Source: Gimesia aquarii
GTDB lineage: Bacteria > Planctomycetota > Planctomycetia > Planctomycetales > Planctomycetaceae
Direction of reading: 5' to 3'
Assembly (NCBI RefSeq): GCF_007748195.1
Contig: NZ_CP037920.1
Coordinates: 5,113,800 to 5,177,799 of the forward strand
DNA length: 64,000 bases
Below, in pieces: positions 11,801 through 20,340 of the stretch (the first letter of the stretch is position 1; the number at the start of each line of letters is the position of its first letter). The notes below the pieces were generated by a model. It made no database searches. It was not told the origin of the DNA and saw only the letters and a list, made by a program, of their open reading frames with translations. A program made the position numbers and the translations under genes.

Positions 11801-11989
11801 ATGTTCGGTATCAGGCCCATGACAATGAAAGCAGTTGTCAGAAAGAATCGGTCGAATATCACGACTGAAATCTATTTTTGTAGTAGATCCTGATTTTTTC
11901 GTTTGCCCGGTTTCAGCCAGACAGACATTGATTGTCAATATGAGACAACAAACCAGAGAAACCAAACTCAGGCGGGAAGGCGTGCGCAT
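8810..11989 (-). CDS. Planctomycete cytochrome (PSCyt1/DUF1549/DUF1553) with inserted LamG domain
   Basis: A 1059-residue exported multidomain protein. A signal peptide (LVCCLILTINVCLAE) precedes the planctomycete cytochrome C domain with heme motif CFHCH at residues 53-57 and a likely distal GLAMPP-type loop DLKMPPLES. DUF1549 follows (about 150-360) and contains a second CxxCH (CAQCH, residues 336-340), so two hemes are possible. A LamG/concanavalin-like domain (about 465-650) is inserted before DUF1553 (about 740-1030). LamG domains often bind carbohydrates, so the insertion hints at a polysaccharide partner. The gene is translationally adjacent to its DUF1501 partner. The function of the pair is unknown; an extracytoplasmic redox role on complex sugars is inference. 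Confidence 0.9.
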   Translation of the reverse strand: MRTPSRLSLVSLVCCLILTINVCLAETGQTKKSGSTTKIDFSRDIRPILSDNCFHCHGPDTEHREGDLRLDMEQAAKDSAITPGHSDQSELYARITSSDVDLKMPPLESNKKLTPAQVKLIKRWIDEGAEWNSHWAFLSPEKSKLPQVKKSNWVQNPIDQFVLARLEHQQLKPSAEANRRTLIRRLTFDLTGLPPTVAEIKNFLEDKSPHAYEKLVDRLLNSKHYGERMALMWLDAARYGDTSVYHADGPRDMWAWRDRIVELYNSNIPFDQFSIEQLAGDLIPNATPLQKVSSGFNRNNGTTDEGGLIPEEYRVEYAVDRVKTTSTVWLGLSMECAQCHEHKYDPISHEDYYRFFGFFNISADGGSQTRKGNAKPIVELVDPEKQKKLPQTRAKMEANQKQLAARKKAATPQFTDWLTTKEKQRQESPTDLKGQLLHFVLAQGEGKQVVDQVDPKRKGTIHGNANWVKSPHDQGVKFDGKTYIDLGNVCDFERTDQFSLGGWLNLEPKGSGVLLAKMDDANSHRGYDIFITGEKISVHIINKWPTNAIKVTSKKKIKPGTWHHVFVTYDGSSKAKGVKIYVDGQLWDWNIEQDRLSESIRTPKALLIGSRHPGSRLKGTVDEVAAFNRALSQSEIKTLSKQLPITSILAVAPDQRTPEQQQQLRNYYLEHEDKEYIALIKKKQELKTEETELLKPLTTVMMMSDMAKPRDTFILARGAYDAPTKHKVQPGTPSILPPMAKEAPQNRLGLAQWLFQDNHPLTARVAVNRYWQMLFGTGLVTTPEDFGSQGAFPSHPELLDWLAVDFRESGWDIKRMLKQIVMSATYRQSSDALRQAYLQDPANKLLARGARFRLQGEFVRDSALHISGLLNKKMGGPGVKPYQPPGLWKEVGLSGKPLFVQDHGEKLYRRSLYTYWKRSAPPPSMQIFDAPTREKCTIRRPRTNTPLQALVTMNDIQFVEAARHLAERLLKEGGSTNDEKISYVFLLATAREPRSSEREVLLNVYQESLKQYQKNPKAAEELLSMGESPRDKKLDVIQVAAWTVVGNMILNLDETLTRE

Positions 11990-12265
11990 AGGGAATTATG
12001 TCCTTCAAAATTGAACACAATCAACGATCTTGGTGCGTCTCAAGAAAATCCGAAACTACGACATCGCAGTACGTGGAGAACAGGTGGGTCCCAATTAAAT
12101 GATCGTTATAATAGATGTTAGGGATGTCCGAAGCCGATTGTCAAGGCTTTTCCCATTGAAAGACGACCGTTGATTCCAACCACAGATTAACAAACAATGT
12201 TCATAAATCCGTAAAACATGAGATTGATCTTATTTGATTTGAAATCTGTTAAACGAAAGAGAAAT

Positions 12266-13657
12266 CTAGGCCATGATCTCTGGGATTAGTTCGCCACCAA
12301 ATTGAGAAAGCTGTTTATAACGACCACCGTGGAAATAAGTCAGTTTATTGTCATCCAGTCCGAGCAGGTGCAGCATGGTGACATGCACATCGCGTATGGG
12401 ATGAACCACTTCGACAGCTTCGGAAGCAATTTCATCAGTCGCTCCGATAACTGCACCACGTTTCACACCTCCGCCTGCAAACCACATATTCATCGCATCG
12501 ATGTTGTGACCACGACCGAGCGCAGTGACACCTCCTCGGTAATTGTTATCAGGAGTGCGACCGAATTCCCCCGTCCAGACAACAAGCGTTTCATCGAGCA
12601 GACCGCGTGCCTTGAGGTCTTTAATTAAGGCGGCAATGGGTTGATCAACACTGGCAATGCGTGAGGAATGGCCTCGTTCGAGATAGTCATGGCTGTCCCA
12701 CCCCCCAGAGAAAATCTGTACGAACCGAACCCCCTGCTCTACGAGACGCCGTGCCAACATGCATTGACGACCAAAGGCGGCTGTTTCTTTGCGATCCAGC
12801 CCATAAGCGGACTGTAGATGCTGAGGTTCACTGTTGAGATCAATGATACCCGGAACTGACATCTGCATGCGGTACGCAAGCTCGTAGCTTTCCATACGCG
12901 CCTGTAACTCCGCGTGCTCGGGATGTGCATCCGCATGAAGAGAGTTGAGCATCGCCAGTTGATCCAACGCTTTTCGCTGATGCGCGCGAGATTTGTACTT
13001 GGGGGGATTCAGATCAAGGATCGGTGAACCGGTAGACCGTAATCTTGTCCCCTGATAGTGCGAAGGGAGAAAGCCATTGGTCCAGTTTGCAGGACCTGCC
13101 TGTGGGAGTGCCAATTCTGTCATGACAACATAACCGGGAAGATTCTGGTTCTCGGACCCAAGTCCGTAAGTCACCCAGGCCCCCACACCTGGATCGCCAC
13201 CGAGCCGACTGCCAGTATTCATGTGAAGCAAAGCTTCGGGATGATTGAGCGATTCAGCCTGACAACCACGGTAGACGCATAATTCGTCTGCAACGACTGG
13301 ATCTGCCAGGAACTTCCACTGGTCGGACATGTCGATTCCTGCATTCCCCACCTTGCGTGATTTGAAAGGACTGCCGACATAAAATCGCTTGCCTGTTGCT
13401 AATCCTTTTGTTCGCTTAGACTCAGTCAAATGCAGTTGATTCAATTTTGGCTTGGGGTCGAACGTGTCTGCCTGTGATGGTCCTCCTTCCATAAAGAGCA
13501 TGATCACCGCTTTCGCCTTTGGCTGATGCAGAGATGGTTTGGGAGCTAAAGGATTCGTCACCTTTTTCTCAGCAGCCTGCAGGTCAGTGAGCGCCAACGC
13601 CCCCAATGATGCACCCATCCCATATAAAAACTCACGGCGGGGTATTGCAGTTGTCAT
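12266..13657 (-). CDS. DUF1501 protein with Tat signal (operon end)
   Basis: A second DUF1501 protein, 463 residues from the ATG at 13657. That start is chosen because MTTAIPRREFLYGMGASLG is a clear twin-arginine signal; the frame continues upstream to 13789 but overlaps the preceding gene. It shows FMEGGPSQADTFDPKP, TGEFGRTPDN and GRGHNIDAMNMWFAGGGVK, the family's conserved blocks. It is the last gene of a run that begins with an ECF sigma factor, with 47 bases between the preceding stop and this ATG. It is paralogous to the protein at 7337-8803 but clearly divergent. The biochemical role is unknown. Confidence 0.92.
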   Translation of the reverse strand: MTTAIPRREFLYGMGASLGALALTDLQAAEKKVTNPLAPKPSLHQPKAKAVIMLFMEGGPSQADTFDPKPKLNQLHLTESKRTKGLATGKRFYVGSPFKSRKVGNAGIDMSDQWKFLADPVVADELCVYRGCQAESLNHPEALLHMNTGSRLGGDPGVGAWVTYGLGSENQNLPGYVVMTELALPQAGPANWTNGFLPSHYQGTRLRSTGSPILDLNPPKYKSRAHQRKALDQLAMLNSLHADAHPEHAELQARMESYELAYRMQMSVPGIIDLNSEPQHLQSAYGLDRKETAAFGRQCMLARRLVEQGVRFVQIFSGGWDSHDYLERGHSSRIASVDQPIAALIKDLKARGLLDETLVVWTGEFGRTPDNNYRGGVTALGRGHNIDAMNMWFAGGGVKRGAVIGATDEIASEAVEVVHPIRDVHVTMLHLLGLDDNKLTYFHGGRYKQLSQFGGELIPEIMA

Positions 13658-13704
13658 TGTCTCGTCCTGATTATTCTTGAGAGAATTGATATCAAATAAA
13701 GATC

Positions 13705-16524
13705 TTAGTAAACAAACAGAAATTCGTTGGAGTTCAATAGCAGTAGACAGACATCGGCGAGTGCGCGCGTCTCGGCGTCTACGGTCCACGGCTTCGCATC
13801 CGGAACGTAGTCTTCATACACGTTCAACTTTTCGATGAATTCGAATGTATCGCCGGTCAGTTCCTCAACCAGTGACCTCACGACCTGCGTCGGATATTCG
13901 ATCTTTTCCGGCTGATGTTCTCGATGATAAATCTGCATCTCTTTCAAATACTTTTCCAGGCTCTCCTGCTCTTGTGGAGTGGGACGTCGGCTATATGCCA
14001 GTTGGATGGCTCGGTTTATCCACTCCGCGGGTTGAGAGGGTCGTTCCTGCTGAATTCGTAAAGCAAAGGCAATGGACCGATCTGTCATCGTGTCACTATT
14101 GAGTAGAGTAAAGGCCTGTGGAGATACCGATGCAGAGTTTCTCATTTCACAAGACTCATTGGGATTCGGAAGATTCATAATTTCGAGGAAGGGATCAGCC
14201 TGACCACGAACTCGGTATGCATAAATCGTACGACGATTTCGTTCAGCCGGAGTTCGTGAAGGTTGATGGGCGGGTGCAATCGAAAACTGAATCATACGCG
14301 GCTGTAGCGCCACTTCCCTATTGATCTCAGGCATTATGGGAACCCCACCCATTTCTGGATTCAATTCGCCACTAATGAGCAGCGCACTGTCTCTCAATTC
14401 CTCAGCCGTGAGTCGGCGTGGCGGGAATGATGCCAGGAGCGCATTGTCAGGGTCAATAGTCGCCTGCTTCTTTACATTAAGTGGTTTGCTGGAGCGTTGA
14501 TAAACCTCAGAAGACATGATTAATCGATGCAGGCGTTTCAATTTCCAGCCATGTTTGATGAAGTCGGTTGTCAGCCAGTCAAGCAACTCAGGATGAGTCG
14601 GCTTCCCCCCTTTGGCTCCAAAATTGTTCGCGGTCTTCACGAGACCTTTACCAAAGTGGTATTGCCAGACTCGATTGACGATCGAACGTGCTGTGAGTGG
14701 ATTCTTGTCATTTGCAATCCACTCTGCCAACGAAAGGCGACGTCCCTGAAGGTCGGCTGTGATTTGATGAGGATTCCCTGCTTGTGAATTGACCGCAAGT
14801 CCCGTCGCACTCAACACTCCAGGTGAAACGGGATGTGAAGGTGCTTCGAGAGAACCACCACTGAGAATGAAATTTTCTGGTCGCCACTTGTGATTGATGC
14901 GTTTTGGTGGTCGTAGCTTTCTGCCATTCTTATAGTCATCCTGTCCGTTATAAACCGCCTGCGCCATCGGCTCATAACGTTCCAGGCGACGTTGCCAGAT
15001 CCATACATCCTGTTCACGCACCTTCTTGATTCCCTTTTCTTCTGGTGTCAGGCCTACATGACGAGGCGGCTTTTTGTCTTCGGGATCTTTTTTCCGGGCG
15101 TTTTCGTTCTTGTAAGGCAAATTATGCTCGGCATACCATTTCTTTGCCGCTGCTTCCTGTTTGTTAACAACTTTGTCGCGCTCGGCTTTCGCATACTCGA
15201 GGAGTTCTGCAACTAATTTTCGTTTTTCAGCGAATCCCTTGCGGTTCTCCTCAGGCAGAAAAGCGACGTTCATTTCCGCCGGCTGTGTGGCCGCGAACGC
15301 GGCATACATGCTGTAGTAGTCGCGGGTTGGTACGGGATCAAACTTGTGATCGTGACATTTACAGCATCGCATGGGGATTGAGAGAAAGGATTGACCTACA
15401 TTATGAACCAGATCATCGAGATAAATCTGTCGAAGTTCTTTTTGCGGAATCATCGCAGTTCCCCAAGGTCCCATCCGTAGAAATCCTGTTGCAATGACTG
15501 CCTCTGGATCACCGGGACGAAGTTCATCGCCTGCGATTTGTTCTACAACAAATTCATTAAAAGGTTTGTCTCTGTTAAAAGACCGAATCACATAGTCGCG
15601 ATAACGCCAGGCGTTTGATCGCTCATAGTCATTCGAAAAACCAGCCGTATCGGAATACCTCACGACATCCAGCCAATGTTGTGCCCAGCGTTCTCCATAA
15701 GCATGACTCTGCAATAATCGATCAATGAGGTCAGCCCATGCCTGTTGCGGATTTTTTTTCCACGCCTTGCGAAATTGTGACACATCTTTGAGGCCAGGAG
15801 GCAAACCGGTCAGATCGTAGGTCGCACGCCGAATCAAGGTTGGGGCATCGGCCTGCGGTGCTACTTTGAGCTTTTCTTTATCAATTTTTCTTTGAACAAA
15901 GAAGTCGATTGGGTGTTGCCCCGCCAGCTTCATCTTTTGCATGTCTACCTGTTTCAACGGTTGGAATGCCCAGATATCTTCCGGCCGGTAGCGACGATAG
16001 GTCCAGTCATCTGCTAACCCTCCACTTGTATCAACAATGATCCCCTCATCATTTTCACGAACAGACCATTCCTGCTTCTGGATCGCTAATTGTGTCTTCG
16101 CGTCCGGCCACGGAGCCCCCGCAGCAATCCATTTTCTGATCCATTCCGTTTCAGTCTTCGTCAGTCGATCATTCTCTTTGGGCGGCATTTCAGAACCATT
16201 CCAAAGAACAGCCTGATATAGTGGACTCTTATTGGGATTACCTGGTACGAGTGGCGGTTCTTCCGGGTCAGTACCTTTAAGCATTCCCTCGCGCGTCATC
16301 AGATTATAATCACCGCGGACATCTTTCGGATCATGACCATGACAACCAAAGCATTTGACTTTGAGCAGAGGCAAAACTTTCAGAGTGAAAAGACGCTCCG
16401 CGGCAACTTGATCCCGTTTCTTATTCTGCTCCGCGGATTGGCTCAAGTTTGCCATATTCAATGCAAAACACAGTCCCGTAATGATGGCAATCAATGAAAG
16501 ATACTTATGGCTTGCCATTATCAT
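13705..16524 (-). CDS. Planctomycete cytochrome (PSCyt1/DUF1549/DUF1553)
   Basis: A 939-residue exported protein with an N-terminal hydrophobic signal, a cytochrome C domain with CFGCH (residues 58-62), DUF1549 (about 205-410) containing a second heme-type motif CCKCH, and C-terminal DUF1553 (about 620-900). Unlike its paralogue at 8810-11989 it has no LamG insertion; instead a Lys/Glu-rich helical segment (about 430-530) separates the domains. The start overlaps the end of the FecR-LamG gene by 20 bases, and AAGGAG sits just upstream, indicating translational coupling. ATGs at 16524 and 16518 are both possible. It probably forms a periplasmic complex with the next gene product (DUF1501). Confidence 0.9.
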   Translation of the reverse strand: MIMASHKYLSLIAIITGLCFALNMANLSQSAEQNKKRDQVAAERLFTLKVLPLLKVKCFGCHGHDPKDVRGDYNLMTREGMLKGTDPEEPPLVPGNPNKSPLYQAVLWNGSEMPPKENDRLTKTETEWIRKWIAAGAPWPDAKTQLAIQKQEWSVRENDEGIIVDTSGGLADDWTYRRYRPEDIWAFQPLKQVDMQKMKLAGQHPIDFFVQRKIDKEKLKVAPQADAPTLIRRATYDLTGLPPGLKDVSQFRKAWKKNPQQAWADLIDRLLQSHAYGERWAQHWLDVVRYSDTAGFSNDYERSNAWRYRDYVIRSFNRDKPFNEFVVEQIAGDELRPGDPEAVIATGFLRMGPWGTAMIPQKELRQIYLDDLVHNVGQSFLSIPMRCCKCHDHKFDPVPTRDYYSMYAAFAATQPAEMNVAFLPEENRKGFAEKRKLVAELLEYAKAERDKVVNKQEAAAKKWYAEHNLPYKNENARKKDPEDKKPPRHVGLTPEEKGIKKVREQDVWIWQRRLERYEPMAQAVYNGQDDYKNGRKLRPPKRINHKWRPENFILSGGSLEAPSHPVSPGVLSATGLAVNSQAGNPHQITADLQGRRLSLAEWIANDKNPLTARSIVNRVWQYHFGKGLVKTANNFGAKGGKPTHPELLDWLTTDFIKHGWKLKRLHRLIMSSEVYQRSSKPLNVKKQATIDPDNALLASFPPRRLTAEELRDSALLISGELNPEMGGVPIMPEINREVALQPRMIQFSIAPAHQPSRTPAERNRRTIYAYRVRGQADPFLEIMNLPNPNESCEMRNSASVSPQAFTLLNSDTMTDRSIAFALRIQQERPSQPAEWINRAIQLAYSRRPTPQEQESLEKYLKEMQIYHREHQPEKIEYPTQVVRSLVEELTGDTFEFIEKLNVYEDYVPDAKPWTVDAETRALADVCLLLLNSNEFLFVY

Positions 16525-18166
16525 ACATCTCCTTAATTTCTTCTGCGGTCAGAGCAGCAGCAAAAATTGCCAACTCGTCAATACGACCATTGAGATTCCG
16601 GATGGCAAATCGCGCATCGGGTTTGGTTGACATCGACCAGTTTCCAATCGTTGCGGCTCCGATTCGCGTTGTTTTCACCAGTTGTGAATCAGGAATACTT
16701 TCTGAATATAAAACTTTACCATTTAAATAATGAGTTGTACGTTGAGCGTCTACATCATAAGTGGTTGCCAGATGCAACCATTTCCCACTGAGGGACGGCT
16801 TCCAAAACGGAGGCGAAAGCACTTTACGATCTGGTGCTCCTTGTGTACCACGCTTACTGGGTCTTACTGAAAAGTAGATTTGCCCCGTATCCAAAATTTG
16901 CCAGTGGGGCTCACCCTGATTGTAATTGTCTGTCAGAAAAAGCGAATTGTACCAGCGGTCGAGACTGTCAATGCGGACCCAGCAGGCAAACGTCAGTGAA
17001 CTGAACTCTCCAGGAATCTGTACCCGCACACGATCGCCCGGCTGTTTGAATTCCAGGGCGCGTTTCATTTTCCAACGTCCGGGGACAGACCGTGCACCAA
17101 CAATGGCGCCATCCAACTCACTGTTTTTTGGCAGTACATCACACTTAAGTCTGCGTTCCCACCCTCCATTCTGGTCAAAAGCGAAGTAAGTAATCAGTCT
17201 TGGATCATTCCTTAGTTTTTCAGACCAGGCTTTCCACTGCTCGTATCGAGCAGTACGCCTCCCTTGTGCGCGAGACTCCAACGCAGCAATATCGAGATAC
17301 CGCTCCGGGGTCATTTCAGACCTCTCGAATATGCCAGTGGGATTACGAACCAGTGCCTGTCCGGCCGTTAGAAGCTGCTTCTGATTATTTTCCTGCAATT
17401 CGACTTCACCATCAAAAACCTGCACATCGGCTCCTTCCTCTGAAACAGACAGGCCGAACTCTGTTCCCAGGTCGACCACCTTCATATCATCCACTTCGAG
17501 TGAAAAACCGCGTGCTGCCGGTGGAACTTGTGCCCTGAGTCGCCCATTATGTACCCGCGCAAGAGTCTCTGATTCAATTTCCAAGTCAGCCGGTCCTTCG
17601 ATAATCAGGGTAGCACCACAAAAAAACTCAACCTGAGCGAATCCCGATTGAATCGCTAAACGCCCGGGTGGGAGTGCATCACCAACTTCGATAGCAGCTT
17701 GACCATCATCCCAGGTGACGTCCATCAGTCGAGTGATAATCGCCACACCACGGGAAGTGGCTTCCTCACGTTGCGGCTGTGAATTGGAATCCGCGGTTAC
17801 AGAAACTCTTTGATTAGAATCTGGTGAAAATTCTAAATAGACAATGCGCCCGATGAGAGCACAAATCAGTAACATGGCAGTAGCGACGATCCAATAGTTA
17901 AAGCGGAATGGACGGGCTGCTGAATGCCTTACTGGCTTTACCCGTTGAACATTGTCATTTGTGGAATCTTCAACAGCAGGTCGAATGAGTCCCGCATCGC
18001 CTTCCAGCTTCAAAGCCGCACTCATTATTTGTTGTTGAAGAAAGAATTTCCGAGCAGACTCATCTTGACTCAAAATTTCCTGAATACGGGCCATTCCCTC
18101 ATTGTTAAGCGTGCCTGCTTCCCAATCAAATAGTAGTGATTCCAGTTCTTCAATTTGTGAACTCAT
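16505..18166 (-). CDS. FecR-like, LamG-domain anti-sigma/sensor protein
   Basis: A 553-residue single-span membrane protein. The first ~60 residues (MSSQIEELESLLFDWEAG...) are a cytoplasmic Asp/Glu-rich helical region of the kind that holds ECF sigma factors. A membrane helix follows (about 95-113, YWIVATAMLLICALIGRIVY). Then comes a FecR domain (about 150-270, with VVDLGTEFGLSV and VFDGEVEL), and a LamG/concanavalin-like domain fills the C-terminus (about 345-545). It starts 3 bases after the sigma gene stops. By family knowledge, such proteins relay an extracytoplasmic signal to the sigma factor; the LamG domain suggests that the signal is a glycan. That is inference. Confidence 0.85.
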   Translation of the reverse strand: MSSQIEELESLLFDWEAGTLNNEGMARIQEILSQDESARKFFLQQQIMSAALKLEGDAGLIRPAVEDSTNDNVQRVKPVRHSAARPFRFNYWIVATAMLLICALIGRIVYLEFSPDSNQRVSVTADSNSQPQREEATSRGVAIITRLMDVTWDDGQAAIEVGDALPPGRLAIQSGFAQVEFFCGATLIIEGPADLEIESETLARVHNGRLRAQVPPAARGFSLEVDDMKVVDLGTEFGLSVSEEGADVQVFDGEVELQENNQKQLLTAGQALVRNPTGIFERSEMTPERYLDIAALESRAQGRRTARYEQWKAWSEKLRNDPRLITYFAFDQNGGWERRLKCDVLPKNSELDGAIVGARSVPGRWKMKRALEFKQPGDRVRVQIPGEFSSLTFACWVRIDSLDRWYNSLFLTDNYNQGEPHWQILDTGQIYFSVRPSKRGTQGAPDRKVLSPPFWKPSLSGKWLHLATTYDVDAQRTTHYLNGKVLYSESIPDSQLVKTTRIGAATIGNWSMSTKPDARFAIRNLNGRIDELAIFAAALTAEEIKEMYDNGKP

Positions 18167-18169
18167 AAT

Positions 18170-18691
18170 TTAACCTTCTGCAGCCATTCGTTTCTGTACA
18201 CAATCAGCCAATTGTCGCCGAATGCGTAACAAGGCAACCTTGATTGAAGAAACAGACCGGTTCGCATTTTGACTCATTTCTGCAACCGATTTTGTACGAA
18301 AATATCGTTCTTCAATCAGTTCGCGATTCGATGAAGTTAACAGCCCAAGACAAGGCCGCAACGCTTCTCGAATGGCATCAATCTGTTCAGACTGACTGGC
18401 TGCTTCATCGCTCAGCATTTCCGCCAAGCTCGAATTCAGCAGCATCCGATCACGCTGCTTATCACGCAATTGTGCCAGTACCTGAAATCGGACAATCGCA
18501 AACGCCCAGGGCAAGAAAGGTCTTGTCTGATCATATTCTGCGATTTTCCGCCACAACACCAGGTTGGTCTCCTGTAAAACATCCTCAGCACGACTGTGGT
18601 CACCCAGCAAAGAATAGACATACCCGTAGAGCCGATTCTGGTTCTCTGTCAGTTGTTGCACAAATTGTTCATTATTGTCCGCTTGCCCCAT
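18170..18691 (-). CDS. ECF-type RNA polymerase sigma factor
   Basis: A 173-residue sigma-70 family factor with region 2 (about residues 10-75: LYGYVYSLLGDHSRAEDVLQ then PFLPWAFAIVRF) and region 4 (about 110-165: LIEERYFRTKSVAEMSQ, helix-turn-helix). This matches the subgroup common in Rhodopirellula and Verrucomicrobia. The start is well supported: AGGAGGAATT immediately precedes the ATG. It heads a tight four-gene operon (sigma, FecR-LamG, cytochrome/DUF1553, DUF1501) and probably directs that operon's own transcription in response to the FecR protein. The target promoter was not identified. Confidence 0.93.
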   Translation of the reverse strand: MGQADNNEQFVQQLTENQNRLYGYVYSLLGDHSRAEDVLQETNLVLWRKIAEYDQTRPFLPWAFAIVRFQVLAQLRDKQRDRMLLNSSLAEMLSDEAASQSEQIDAIREALRPCLGLLTSSNRELIEERYFRTKSVAEMSQNANRSVSSIKVALLRIRRQLADCVQKRMAAEG

Positions 18692-19103
18692 AATTCCTCC
18701 GATTTACAGGTTATTACCGTCAACATCACTGAGGTTACATCAAATCAGGAAAATCTTTGACAAGAAAGGCGAATTAGTAAGAAATACTATCGAAATGTAG
18801 AAAGCAGGTATAAGTGGAATCAGCTTTTCTCAGTCTGACTTATTGAATTCAGATAACTAACAAAGTTTATAATCTCTAATACAATGCCTTTGCTGATAGA
18901 CCAATTTCGCGTCCTGATCCGCTCTTGTTCAGGACCAGAATTCCGAACCACTAATACAAAATGACATTTCTTTAAAACTTTGATCGCACGAGTTCGGCTG
19001 TATATAATCATCAAATACAACACACCGGAACTTAAAATTATTGAGCAGCCGGCAGTTCATTTGAGATTTACGCAATCAACGAACTCAGTCTCCAGGCAAC
19101 AAA
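18692..19103. other. Intergenic region between divergent sigma operon and glycosidase-like gene
   Basis: This 412-base gap lies between two divergent genes and should hold the sigma operon promoter. A hairpin with arms GTCCTGA (18911-18917) and TCAGGAC (18929-18935) and an 11-base loop is present, but it has no T tract and is not obviously a terminator. No coding frame or RNA gene was seen. Confidence 0.45.
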
Positions 19104-20273
19104 ATGACATTTTCCAATACAACCAGAAGAGAGTTTCTTCTTTCGACGACCTCAATTGCAGCTTCTCTTTCTTTGGGTTTTCCTCATATCTCATTTGCAA
19201 AAACGACTCAAACCAAACCGGAAGGGTTCTTCACTCTAGGGAAAAAAGACGATCGCTGGTGGCTGATCGGGCCTGATGGAAAACGATTTTTTACCTTGGG
19301 ATTAAATCACGTTGATCCCGCAACAATCCGTTATCCTGAAAATATTGATCAATGGCGCAATGGCTATGGTAACAGTATGAAACGCTGGTTAACGGAATCA
19401 GTTGCCCCGAATCTTAAAAACTGGGGTTTTAATACTCTGGGGTGGAATCAGGAAGTCATCACCAGTAAACCTTTAAACCACCGCCATTCTCGCCATTTTA
19501 CTCGTGAAGAATACCACTGGTTAAATATGCCCTATTGTCACCAACTCCCATTCGCTGACTTCCACCAATGGGAATCTGAGACACGCAACCCCGATTTCTT
19601 TTCAGAAGGGTTTGCTGACTGGTGTGATCATGTCGCACGCGAACACTGTGTTCCATTGGCCGATGATCCGAATCTGATTGGCTACTTTTATATTGACTGT
19701 CCCTGTTGGCTCCATGTAAGAAAGCATAATCAATGGAAAGGTCCTCTGTTTGATTCACAAAAGCTGAAAACAGAATCTGGTAAAGCAGAGCTCAGAAGAC
19801 TCGCCCGCCAATATTATAAGGTGACGCATGACGCGATCCGTCGCTACGACCAACATCATCTCATCTTAGGTGATCGATACGAGGCAAACGCTCCCCTGAC
19901 AATGGAAATCATCGACTCAGCGCGTCCTTTTGTTGACGTCTTAAGTTTTCAGGATTTCCGTGATCCAGTGAACCATCTGCATGAGTGGCATCGTAAAAGT
20001 AAAATGCCGGTTCTGTGGGCTGATGGAGCACGCGGTATTAAACAGGATGATGGTACAATTAGAAACGATGGAAACTGGTATGCAAAGACACTTTCCGCAC
20101 TACGAAAGAATCCGGGATGTATTGGCGCCCATCTATGTGGCGCGTACTACAGAAACCGAGTACGTCGTCGGGGTCTTCTCGATGAAAACGAACAACCTGA
20201 TATTGAAATGATCAATGCGATTCGGAATGCCAATCTTTTAGCTGAAGACTGGGTAAAAAGCTTCAGTGAATGA
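19104..20273 (+). CDS. Tat-exported glycosidase-like (TIM-barrel, agarase-like) protein
   Basis: A 389-residue protein with a twin-arginine signal (NTTRREFLLSTTSIAASLSL). The mature part opens with WWLIGPDGKRFFTLGLNHVD, the pattern that opens many GH-clan-A barrels such as GH50-type agarases, and contains LADDPNLIGYFYIDCP at the strand where an acid/base Glu normally lies. Here the strand reads YIDCPCW and the later one MPVLWADG, so neither shows the usual Glu and activity on agarose is doubtful. It probably acts on, or binds, an extracellular polysaccharide. It is divergent from the sigma operon and convergent with the RND genes. Family placement is moderate, substrate unknown. Confidence 0.6.
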   Translation: MTFSNTTRREFLLSTTSIAASLSLGFPHISFAKTTQTKPEGFFTLGKKDDRWWLIGPDGKRFFTLGLNHVDPATIRYPENIDQWRNGYGNSMKRWLTESVAPNLKNWGFNTLGWNQEVITSKPLNHRHSRHFTREEYHWLNMPYCHQLPFADFHQWESETRNPDFFSEGFADWCDHVAREHCVPLADDPNLIGYFYIDCPCWLHVRKHNQWKGPLFDSQKLKTESGKAELRRLARQYYKVTHDAIRRYDQHHLILGDRYEANAPLTMEIIDSARPFVDVLSFQDFRDPVNHLHEWHRKSKMPVLWADGARGIKQDDGTIRNDGNWYAKTLSALRKNPGCIGAHLCGAYYRNRVRRRGLLDENEQPDIEMINAIRNANLLAEDWVKSFSE

Positions 20274-20305
20274 ATTTGTCACCAAACTCACAATCATCAT
20301 TCTTT

Positions 20306-20328
20306 TGTAAATTGAAATCAATTTTACA
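20306..20328. terminator. Possible bidirectional terminator hairpin
   Basis: Arms TGTAAATTGA and TCAATTTTACA (one bulged base) surround an AA loop between the convergent stops at 20273 and 20341. T-rich sequence (TTTT at 20303-20306) lies beside it. The stem is AT-only, so a true rho-independent terminator is only plausible. Confidence 0.3.
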
Positions 20329-20340
20329 TTGAGATACAAA

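Noticed and set aside
18911-18935. GTCCTGA/TCAGGAC hairpin as a terminator
   Set aside because: There is no T tract on either strand and it lies between divergent starts, where a terminator is not expected.
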